From Bacteroidota bacterium (GTDB taxonomy: Bacteria > Bacteroidota > Bacteroidia > Bacteroidales > P3), in NCBI GenBank assembly GCA_017860275.1, contig JAFNAQ010000012.1, positions 1-55,187 on the forward strand: a DNA stretch of 55,187 nt, read 5' to 3'. Shown one piece after another: positions 9,501 through 15,655 of the stretch. How positions within the stretch are numbered: the stretch's first letter is position 1; each line of letters starts with the position of its first letter. The notes beneath the pieces were generated by a model, which saw only the letters and a list, made by a program, of their open reading frames with translations, had not been told where the DNA came from and searched no databases. The translations under genes were made by a program, and so were the position numbers.

Positions 9501-10650
9501 ATTTAAGGTTGAGAGTGATTATAATGCGGGATATGCTCGTGCTTATTTAGACAATCTAGTAATAAGTTCAAACATTACATGTTTAGATCCAGACACACTA
9601 GTTGCATCCAATATCAGCCAAACCACAGCCGACATAACATGGACAGCAGGAGGATCAGAAACCGATTGGCAAATAAAGCTTGGCAACGCAGGAACACCAA
9701 TAGATGTTCAGGTAACAAATTATAGCTTTATAAATCTAACACCAAATACACAGTACACTGCTTATATAAGATCAAGTTGTGGAGCAGGTTTCTATTCAAA
9801 TTGGATACCAGTAACCTTTACAACACTATCACAGCCTTCAAACCCTATAGTTACAACATCGAGCATAACAACCTTCACTCATAACACAGCAACACTAGGA
9901 GGTTCTTATATACAATGGTCAGATACAGTAAATGCAGTAGGCTTTGAATACAAAACTACCGCAGCAACATCATGGACAACTCAAACAGTATCACCAGTAG
10001 CATCACCGTTCATTTATAATGCAACAAGCTTAACACCAAGTACACAATATAAGGTAAGAGCCTATGCAACAACAAATGCAGGAAACTTCTATGGCGATAC
10101 AGTAACCTTTACAACAGCAGCATTTAACGCTCCAATAGTAACAACCGACTCAGTAAAAGTTTTCTATGGAAATACCACTGCAAAATTCTATGGAGCAATT
10201 ACACAAGGCACGGAAAGTATAGTAGCAAGAGGCTTTGAGTATAAAACCGCAACACAAGATTGGAGCACAGCAGAAGACCTAACAGCAACAGGAACAACCT
10301 CAATAACAGCAACAGCAACAAGTTTGTTGTCAGGAACAAACTATAATGTTAGAGCCTATGCAGAAACCCAATCAGGTAAGACTTATGGAGCAGAGAAGAA
10401 CTTCAATGCAACATCAGGCATAGATAATATAGAAATAAATTCAATGTCAGTAAGCCTATATCCAAACCCAGCAAGCACCACATCTACATTAGTAGTAAAG
10501 GGACTAGTTGGAGAAGCTAAGGTAATTATCACTGATGTACAAGGACGCACAATAAATACATTCACAATGAAATCAATTAATGGAGAAGCTACAAAGGCAA
10601 TCAACGTTAATGAATTTGCAAAGGGAGTATATGGGATAGATTTTGATTAA
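3586..10650 (+). CDS. Giant multidomain T9SS adhesin (8 x anchor-J + FN3), truncated sorting domain
   Basis: This 2354-residue protein starts with a signal peptide (MKRLLFFLMAIIFAIESMGQ). Eight units follow, each a 'choice-of-anchor J'/cleaved-adhesin-like domain (openings such as FPWTETFD and IPWSEDFD) and an FN3 domain beginning at a conserved Cys (near residues 209, 453, 702, 974, 1227, 1483, 1749 and 1999). Two more FN3-like repeats begin near 2085 and 2182, and a T9SS type A sorting domain near 2278. The sorting domain ends GVYGIDFD and lacks the final strand present in the paralogue at 1-530. Codon style shifts from T-rich to A/C-rich near base 9590. The expected role is cell-surface adhesion, possibly under LytTR control. 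Whether the shortened sorting domain still supports export is uncertain. Confidence 0.9.
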   Translation: MKRLLFFLMAIIFAIESMGQITTFPWTETFDGAWAINTPGNGTSPSGWINVNGGNPTSYNWIKGTNTSRIKSGTGSAEFFGGNSSTATSTYVHSDWLVTPLVTLTGNQRMRFYLSSYASYYGYYSQDFGLYIYNATTNGHDVVSLSDTSLFTPILPTSVVTESTTTNWIEYEINLSNYVGNYRLAFVRNKLKGGAYINIDDLTIETIPTCARPTSLFVSNITANGVDISFTPAHTTDNQWRLYYKKSSVINWDSVDISSSTYSLNGLTPNTAYKYYIKTNCNSGLSDSTSIKDFRTGCPASVSLPIYENFDSYTAGSGYTLLPYCWTRNSDYTYVNTGGFSGNCLYLYSSSNAIPKIVATPQIDNASPINTLSLRFKYKNNGFSDRLLVGVMTNPLDSSTFVVYDTISYDKVGVWEDKEVNFNLYQGSGSYIALKLDVGYAYIDNFEISQIPSCSRPTKLNANIITSNSANISFSPITSNQSSWYLYSKATNDSIWDSVLINTTTYTLTSLNHNTEYSYFVRALCGSNLSEASFVEKFKTSCIGISSFPYSENFDTYGTGSTAYPSCWSRNSTTENSPYINTTNFSAPGALYFTAPSSSPRSLAILSPIDSSVQMNTLRVMFKMYSSTLNNIQVGVMTDPSDWSTFLPVGSYQPNIALSAWEDKEALLDTYVGNGRYIALLLQNSSYNSVYVDNVVVDVIPACARPKSSIVSNITTNSATISWVEGHAGDNTWYLYYKRFTDSNWDSLIIGTTPSFTLSNLQGSTNYQYALKTECGAVLSEPTFIKTFRTSCGAISAFPWIEDFELAWEATAVSPSNVVAPYCWMNLNGSTSLGKWERNTSTSYTNNGTGSAQMLTSSFTSTILHNDWLLTPILSLTGNETLRFWAKGYSTYNDTLEIKVFNTTTMQRDVLLSDTTSTNFVTALAKRYIPSDSYNEYEIDLSPFTGDCRIAFVRKSFGGYRLNIDDIKVLTTPTCKRTSKPVFSNITANSVSVSFTSGSVSDNSWYLYYLDMTTNILDSVLISSSPYTLQNINQNTNYQCYIKTNCSSVLSEKSISNSFRTLCLPISNLPYSETFDSYGTGSTAFPYCWYRTTTYQTNYPYISTTYFSTPGAMYFFASSGTMNIACSPSIDTLVYPINTLRLKFKLKKTSASYQGLEIGVMSSPNDTSSFIKIDSTIGTSSTSLWEDKEIFFTSYSGQGKYIAFRCKGVGATNSFYVDNVEISQIPQCIKPTNVVITNASSNSATFTWTPAKTTDNSWWLYYKKTSATSYDSVSVSLNALPFTLMGLDQNSQYSYYIINSCATDYSEATLLDYFCTSVNAQSSIPWSEGFETIGAASVLPKCWNATNFGSLTNTQTANSNYNRFAHTGTNAATFKYGSNDIFFTQAFDLVAGTTYKFSYWYITDGNSGWQSLGAGVYSAQTSGSYIQNVGIPLANLINTSYQQYIGTYTPSTSGAYYFGVKCQASSSPCWYLTIDDFKLEYGSCGMSSNLVASNLSQTSFDVKWDVGNSSSWQVEYKSVDSVNWIKQQVSIDSISILGLSAGTNYYVRVASLCNSGQDTSIFSSISISTPCNPITSIPWQEGFESSWVSAFGLSDSKPSNCWININGASSNGWESTPYTYSNYVHSGIGSASLYGANNLMGDYLMTPIITLTGNEQISFWAKSNNMNPYPENVWVKAYNVSLNGDIGSYSDTALFTNIASIDSTLPTTWKLYELSIANLVGDYRLVFARNNNIGYYFHLDDVSISTLPSCVKPSSLNVSNIQTNQVDLSWIQAKPTDNAWQVQYRQVGTSNWNVITTSTTNYTLQNLTPNTAYDIAVYTDCGSGAISLGVTKSFRTLCTGTITSIPWSEDFDSYGTGASLIPSCWTRNTTYADRPNIMTGGYSNNCLYYYVSGQGLYAMAITPKFDQSIALNTLKLDFKFKIGGATDTLRIGIMTDTTAASWVQVAAIGGSYTWNDYQVNLSSYSGAGKYIGFKVESDYNAGYARAYLDNLVISSNITCLDPDTLVASNISQTTADITWTAGGSETDWQIKLGNAGTPIDVQVTNYSFINLTPNTQYTAYIRSSCGAGFYSNWIPVTFTTLSQPSNPIVTTSSITTFTHNTATLGGSYIQWSDTVNAVGFEYKTTAATSWTTQTVSPVASPFIYNATSLTPSTQYKVRAYATTNAGNFYGDTVTFTTAAFNAPIVTTDSVKVFYGNTTAKFYGAITQGTESIVARGFEYKTATQDWSTAEDLTATGTTSITATATSLLSGTNYNVRAYAETQSGKTYGAEKNFNATSGIDNIEINSMSVSLYPNPASTTSTLVVKGLVGEAKVIITDVQGRTINTFTMKSINGEATKAINVNEFAKGVYGIDFD

Positions 10651-10663
10651 TAGATTAGACTAT

Positions 10664-10698
10664 AAAGGGGCACGTTGTGAAACGCTGTCCCTTTTTTA
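10664..10698 (+). terminator. Hairpin terminator, GNRA-loop family copy 4
   Basis: The core CGTTGTGAAACGC is as in the three copies at 571-850, but the outer arms are GGGGCA and TGTCCC, still paired with one G-T. The 20 bases before it (attagactataaagggg) are the same as before copy 1, so the 3' flanks of the two adhesin genes are homologous. Confidence 0.85.
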
Positions 10699-10760
10699 AT
10701 TTCAGTAATATAAGGTTTAATTTCAGTGATATAAGGTTTAACTTCAAAAAGATAGGGATT
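10698..10760. repeat. 21-bp tandem repeat, about 2.5-3 copies
   Basis: Two adjacent 21-bp units beginning AATTTCAG and ending AAGGTTT differ by one base. A third, diverged unit (AACTTCAAAAAGATAGGGAT) follows. They run directly into the 22-bp array. Confidence 0.8.
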
Positions 10761-10766
10761 AATATT

Positions 10767-10854
10767 GCTAAGATGTGCATCTCGCTGTGCTAAGATGTGC
10801 ATCTTAAGATGCTAAGATGTACATCTCACCGCGCTAAGATGTGCATCTTAGTAA
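10767..10854. repeat. 22-bp tandem repeat, 4 copies, palindromic core
   Basis: Four head-to-tail 22-bp units each begin GCTAAGATGTRCATCT; the last 6 bases vary. The core AGATGTACATCT is a perfect 12-bp palindrome in unit 3 and near-perfect in the others. The 22-bp period places each palindrome on nearly the same DNA face. The rest of the 10651-11000 gap is AT-rich. Confidence 0.9.
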
Positions 10855-10957
10855 AGATAATCCTTGTAAAAATAATTTTATATCAAGTAATACTGAACTT
10901 ATATAAGATATAAGTGAAATTTTATCCTAAAGATTAGGTCAATTCTTGATTTCTTCT

Positions 10958-10965
10958 TAATTTTG
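10958..10965 (+). promoter_or_regulatory. -7 box (TAATTTTG) for mutA
   Basis: It matches TAnnTTTG and lies 36 bases before the mutA ATG. No -33 TTTG is seen at the usual spacing. No cobalamin riboswitch is evident. Confidence 0.45.
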
Positions 10966-11000
10966 TTGCTTATTTAGATTAATTTAATAGCTAAAATATA

Positions 11001-12818
11001 ATGGAAAACAACAGATTATTTCCTGAATTCCCAGCGGTTGAGACATCGAAATGGGAAGAAGTTATAATGGCAGACCTTAAGGGTGGCGATTATGAAAAGA
11101 AACTTGTTTGGAAAACTCTTGAGGGGTTTGATGTAAAACCTTATTATAGAGCTGAGGATATTAAAAACCTTGACCTTAAACCTTCTACTAAGGATAATAA
11201 TGATTGGGATATCCGTCAAGATATTTATGAGGAAGATTTACTAACAGCTAATGCACTTGCTTGTGAGGGTGTTAGAAGAGGGGTTAACTCATTAGGTTTT
11301 AATGCTAAGAGCGTTAAGAGTGTTGAGGATATGAAGGTGTTACTAAATGGGATTGATATTAATAAGGTTAAGATCAATTTCAAGGATGCTAATTCATATT
11401 CAGAAATCATTGATTTGTTTGTTGCATATATAAAGGCTCAAGGAATTGATGGAACAAAGGTTTATGGTTCTGTAAACTTTGACCCTTATGGATATGCTTT
11501 AATATACGGTAAGTTCTGCACCGACCTTGATTCTGTTTATGAAAAGGGAGCTTATATTATTAACACTGTTAAGGCTAATATCCCTAATTTCGATGTTATT
11601 ACTGTAAACGGAAATATATTCAATAATGCTGGAGCTTCAATCGTTCAAGAGTTAGCATATACAATTTCTTCTGCGAATGATTATTTGTTTAATCTTACTG
11701 AAAAAGGAATACCTGCTCACTCTGTAGGATATAGAATGCAGTTTGCTTTTGCAACTGGCTCTAACTATTTTATGGAAATAGCTAAGATAAGAGCAGCAAG
11801 AATTCTTTGGAGAAAGATTATGGAACAATATAATCCTAAATGCGAAACTGCTTACGATTTATTTATTTCTACAGAAAGCTCATATTACAACAAGACTATT
11901 TACGACCCTTATGTAAACATGTTAAGAACTACAACAGAGACTATGTCATCGGCAATTGCTGGAGCTGACTCAATATCTGTTTATCCTTTTGATGTTACAT
12001 ACAATACAGATAATGAATTTTCTACTCGTATTGCAAATAACCAACAAATACTTCTTAAGGAAGAGTCTTATTTAGATAAGATTGTTGACCCTTCTGCTGG
12101 TTCATATTATATTGAAAACCTTACTTATGCTCTTGTAAATCATGCATGGGATATGTTTAAGGAAATTGAAGCAAAGGGAGGTTTTGTTTCTGCAATTAAG
12201 GAAGGTTTTATTCAAGAATCAATTGAAAAGACTGAACAAATCAGAGCAAAAGAAGTTGCTACAAGAAAGACTACAATACTTGGTACTAACCAATACCCAA
12301 ATGCTAGCGAAAGAATGTTAGATAAGGTTATTGATGAATGCGCTTGTAATAAGGCAGAAGATGGAGAAATAAAAACTCTTGGTTGCTCACGTTTAGCAGA
12401 AGCCTTCGAAGACCTTAGGATGGCTGTTGAAGAATCAGGAAAAGCTCCTAAGATATTCCTTCTAACTTATGGTAATCTTGCTATGCGTAAGGCTAGGGCT
12501 AGCTTTGCAACAAATCTATTTGGTGTTGCTGGTTATGAAATTATTGATAATATTGGTTTCGATACTCCAAAAGAAGGTGCAAAGGCTGCAATAGATGCAA
12601 AGGCAGATGTTGTTGTGCTTTGTTCTTCAGATGATGAATATGTAGATTTAGTACCAGAGGCAATCAATGAGTTGAAGGGTAAAGTAAATCATATTGTTGT
12701 TGCAGGTTATCCAGCAGAACAAATAGAAAACTTTAAGAAAATGGGTGTAACTGACTTTATTCACGTTAAGACTAACGCACTTGAGGCACTAACAAAGTAC
12801 AATTCAGAATTACTATAA
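11001..12818 (+). CDS. mutA: Methylmalonyl-CoA mutase small (beta) subunit
   Basis: At 605 residues this has the length and layout of MutA: an N-terminal TIM-barrel region (ETSKWEEVIMADLKGGDYEKKLVWKT-type opening, DPSAGSYYIE near residue 366) and a C-terminal B12-binding-like domain (KIFLLTYGNLAMRKARASF onward). The B12-binding motif DxHxxG of the catalytic subunit is absent, as expected for the beta subunit, which does not bind cobalamin. With MutB it interconverts succinyl-CoA and methylmalonyl-CoA in the propionate pathway. MutB normally follows directly in Bacteroidota, but here mutA is followed by a terminator and a convergent gene. Confidence 0.92.
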   Translation: MENNRLFPEFPAVETSKWEEVIMADLKGGDYEKKLVWKTLEGFDVKPYYRAEDIKNLDLKPSTKDNNDWDIRQDIYEEDLLTANALACEGVRRGVNSLGFNAKSVKSVEDMKVLLNGIDINKVKINFKDANSYSEIIDLFVAYIKAQGIDGTKVYGSVNFDPYGYALIYGKFCTDLDSVYEKGAYIINTVKANIPNFDVITVNGNIFNNAGASIVQELAYTISSANDYLFNLTEKGIPAHSVGYRMQFAFATGSNYFMEIAKIRAARILWRKIMEQYNPKCETAYDLFISTESSYYNKTIYDPYVNMLRTTTETMSSAIAGADSISVYPFDVTYNTDNEFSTRIANNQQILLKEESYLDKIVDPSAGSYYIENLTYALVNHAWDMFKEIEAKGGFVSAIKEGFIQESIEKTEQIRAKEVATRKTTILGTNQYPNASERMLDKVIDECACNKAEDGEIKTLGCSRLAEAFEDLRMAVEESGKAPKIFLLTYGNLAMRKARASFATNLFGVAGYEIIDNIGFDTPKEGAKAAIDAKADVVVLCSSDDEYVDLVPEAINELKGKVNHIVVAGYPAEQIENFKKMGVTDFIHVKTNALEALTKYNSELL

Positions 12819-12840
12819 GAATATAGATTATTAATTCACT

Positions 12841-12870
12841 AAAGAGGTTGCCAAAAGCAACCTCTTTTTA
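12841..12870. terminator. Bidirectional terminator between mutA and convergent gene
   Basis: The 11-bp arms AAAGAGGTTGC and GCAACCTCTTT pair perfectly around CAAAA, with a T-run on the plus strand. The minus-strand gene's stop lies at its edge. Confidence 0.85.
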
Positions 12871-14916
12871 TTTGTGTATATCTTGTTTTTCGCAGGCGAT
12901 GATATAGTTTATTTCTGAGTCAACTTGTTCTTCAATGGTTCTATTGTTTGCCTTAGCTTTCTGCTTAATTGAGCTGAACCAAGTATCGCTTTTCTTTATA
13001 GCAAGTCTTAATTCTTCGATTCTTTTTTGCCTTGCTTTGAGATTTGTCTTGTAATATTCTCCTCTTTCTCTGGATAAGATATTACTTATTGTTAGACTCG
13101 ATGCAATAAGGCTATCTCCTTTAATCTTGAAATATGATATTTTTTGATTGGAAGGGAATGAGGCAGAAGGCATATTAATGGAATGATAGCTTCCTTGAGA
13201 GTTCATTAATAATTCATTTGCGTAGGCTTCATTTGAACCAGAGGCTATTGATACATTGAAGGATTTGTATGGAGATAAGTACCCAACAATTATCTCATTT
13301 GTTACAACATCGATTTGTTCTAAGGGTAGATCTTTGCCTTTTAGTTTTGCAAAATATAATATTGCATCCTCGCTCTTTGTGGCTTGCTTGAAATATCCTA
13401 CATATACAATTGAATCTGTTCCTTTGAACCTTCTACATAAATCATCATAGCTTTCGAAGGTGTTGATATTTTTATCTGTTGTTCTTGCAACATAGTATGT
13501 CCATCTAAATTTATATCTTGTGGCATTGTTCTCTAAGGTCGATATTGATTTATGTACATCTTCGAAACAAAATCCTGTCATATGGTGATAAGGGCTTATT
13601 AAATCGTGACTAAAGAAATCTCTTACTATCTCAAATCTTGTGTTTGATGCCTTTAAATCATAGGCAATGGCTTTGTTTGTGGATTGAGTCAAAATTGTAA
13701 CTATCAATACCAATAGACTAAAGATTATGCGAAGAGTTATGGCAATTGATTTGTTTTTAGAAAATAGATTATATATTAATAGGATGAGGCATGCTATAAA
13801 AATTGTTGCACCAAAATGAGAGAAGAAACTAGGAATATGAGTATCTAAACCCGATTGGTAATGCATATTTGATAATGGAGATATGATTATTGGTAAATAG
13901 AATAGTATAACCCCAATGATTAATCCAAATATGTAGATTATTGATTTTTTTGGCTTATGTTTAAGCAATAAATAATATGTCATTAAACTGGAAATTATAC
14001 CTATAATAGCAACAGTAAGCTCAATTCTATAAGGATAGAAAGCAGAGTCGGTGTAAGGTGAATATCTAATTAATAAATCACTATAATTAAAATAGGATTG
14101 TAGAGGTATTGAGTATGTTCCTAATAGATTTGCAGAGTTAATAAAATCGATTAGTCTGAAATTTCGATTAAATTGAGAACCCTCATAACTTGAAGGGAAG
14201 TAATATCGGAAAGTAAAATATATTGCGATAAAAAATAAAAAGGAAATTAGATAAGGATAAAATTCTTTTAACGAATTATTGAGTTTTATCTTAGATACTC
14301 CCTTGAATATATTGTTTTTCCAAAGAACTATTAGTAACATAATCAAAAAATAAGCAAGGAATATTTCATAAAAACATGAGGCAAAGAATATTAAAACTGA
14401 TGAAATAATACGTAAATGTTTTCTGTCAACTTTATAGGAATCTAGAGCTAATAATATTGCAATAAGTATCAAACAAAAGGCAAAGCAAAAATAAATGGGG
14501 TGGGTGGATGTTAAATGAGTTTTCCCCATTATTTGCATATTTGTTGCAAGTAATATACTTACTAATAGTGTTAGTGAATTATCATTGAATACCCTCTTGA
14601 TAATTTTTATAAATAGTAAAAAGCTAATAGCAATAGGGATAATAAGGCAAAGGCTATGCCATAGATTATTATCAATTAGGTAGGGAATAAAATTAAACCA
14701 TATAGTAATAAAGAAACCAAACCGACCTTGCTCGCCAACATAATTTACAACGTCAAGTATTGAATTCCAATTACCTGACATCAAATAATAACTTAAATCA
14801 TCACAGGTTGTTAAACCAACATAACTCAAAGGATAAAGCGCAATTATATATACTATTAGTAATAATAAGTATATCAAATTATCTTTGTGAAAAATATTTG
14901 TTGGAGATAATTTCAT
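12868..14916 (-). CDS. Polytopic membrane protein, DUF6056/GT-C-like
   Basis: This 682-residue protein has a first transmembrane helix followed by CDDLSYY, about ten more hydrophobic segments, and a soluble C-terminal region of about 230 residues. The acidic pair after the first helix and the overall layout resemble GT-C-type glycosyltransferases and the DUF6056 family of Bacteroidota membrane proteins. A role in transferring a lipid-linked sugar to a surface glycan would fit, but it is not shown by any catalytic residue I can confirm. The start follows a consensus promoter, and the gene is monocistronic. Confidence 0.6.
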   Translation of the reverse strand: MKLSPTNIFHKDNLIYLLLLIVYIIALYPLSYVGLTTCDDLSYYLMSGNWNSILDVVNYVGEQGRFGFFITIWFNFIPYLIDNNLWHSLCLIIPIAISFLLFIKIIKRVFNDNSLTLLVSILLATNMQIMGKTHLTSTHPIYFCFAFCLILIAILLALDSYKVDRKHLRIISSVLIFFASCFYEIFLAYFLIMLLIVLWKNNIFKGVSKIKLNNSLKEFYPYLISFLFFIAIYFTFRYYFPSSYEGSQFNRNFRLIDFINSANLLGTYSIPLQSYFNYSDLLIRYSPYTDSAFYPYRIELTVAIIGIISSLMTYYLLLKHKPKKSIIYIFGLIIGVILFYLPIIISPLSNMHYQSGLDTHIPSFFSHFGATIFIACLILLIYNLFSKNKSIAITLRIIFSLLVLIVTILTQSTNKAIAYDLKASNTRFEIVRDFFSHDLISPYHHMTGFCFEDVHKSISTLENNATRYKFRWTYYVARTTDKNINTFESYDDLCRRFKGTDSIVYVGYFKQATKSEDAILYFAKLKGKDLPLEQIDVVTNEIIVGYLSPYKSFNVSIASGSNEAYANELLMNSQGSYHSINMPSASFPSNQKISYFKIKGDSLIASSLTISNILSRERGEYYKTNLKARQKRIEELRLAIKKSDTWFSSIKQKAKANNRTIEEQVDSEINYIIACEKQDIHK

Positions 14917-14940
14917 AGTTGTCTTTTTGGAATTATTCTA

Positions 14941-14971
14941 CAAAAATATGTAAATAAGTTTGTTTGGCAAA
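14941..14971 (-). promoter_or_regulatory. Consensus promoter (TTTG-19-TATTTTTG) for the DUF6056-like gene
   Basis: On the minus strand TTTG (14971-14968) is separated by 19 bases from TATTTTTG (14948-14941), matching the Bacteroidota consensus in sequence and spacing. Confidence 0.7.
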
Positions 14972-15053
14972 AAATATATCTTATTATCATGAACCAAAAT
15001 ACTTATTTGTTGTTTTAATTCTACGTAGAGTATTAATATATAAAAATATAATA

Positions 15054-15635
15054 ATGAAACATTTGGTAATTTTGGCACATCATAATTCAAAGAGTAGTTT
15101 TTGTGCCGCAGTGGCTAAGGCAAGAGTTGAGTCTCTTAAAGAGAGAGATTTAGAAGTGAAATTTGTTAGTCTTTCTGATGATAATTTTAATCCATTACTT
15201 GGTGCGAAAGACTTTGAATATATGGCAAAGGGTGATTATGCTCCTGATGTTAAACCATATATGGAATTGATTAAATGGGCAGATAAGATTTCTGTTGTTT
15301 TTCCAATGTGGTGGGGAACAATGCCGGCCTTAATGAAGGGTTTCTTCGATAGGGTTTTAGCATATGGATTTGCTTACAAATATGGAGAAAATGGAGTTGA
15401 GGGACTTTTGAAAGGCAAGAGGGCTGAGGCTATTGTAACAACAGGTAATCCTCATGATTATTTGCTCGAACATAATATCATTAAAGCTCTTGATAATGAT
15501 TTAAAGGTTAGTATCTTTGAGTTTTGTGGAATTGAGTATAAACAAACGCATTATTTTAATGCTGTAACTTCAATTACTAATGAAGAAAGAGAAATAATGC
15601 TAAAACAAATTTATACTTGGAAAAGCGATAAATAA
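15054..15635 (+). CDS. NAD(P)H-dependent quinone-type oxidoreductase, flavodoxin fold
   Basis: This is a 193-residue Flavodoxin_2-family protein. It opens with MKHLVILAHHNSKSSF (the flavin-phosphate-binding loop) and carries the family motif FPMWWGTMPALMKGFFDRVL near residue 82, then YKYGENG and TTGNP. Such enzymes (MdaB/KefF/NQO-like) reduce quinones or other electrophiles with NAD(P)H and FMN or FAD in the cytoplasm. A longer frame opens at 14964, but the first 30 residues of that version do not resemble the family and overlap the divergent promoter, so 15054 is chosen. The physiological substrate is unknown. Confidence 0.85.
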   Translation: MKHLVILAHHNSKSSFCAAVAKARVESLKERDLEVKFVSLSDDNFNPLLGAKDFEYMAKGDYAPDVKPYMELIKWADKISVVFPMWWGTMPALMKGFFDRVLAYGFAYKYGENGVEGLLKGKRAEAIVTTGNPHDYLLEHNIIKALDNDLKVSIFEFCGIEYKQTHYFNAVTSITNEEREIMLKQIYTWKSDK

Positions 15636-15655
15636 TTATTGATAAATTTTAGGGT

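Noticed and set aside
10698-10854. Tandem array considered as a CRISPR
   Set aside because: Units are directly adjacent, with only a 6-base variable tail and no spacers of about 30 bases, and no cas genes are in the window.
14964-15053. Longer N-terminus for the flavodoxin-fold oxidoreductase
   Set aside because: The extra 30 residues do not fit the family and overlap the divergent promoter; ATG at 15054 gives the family start.
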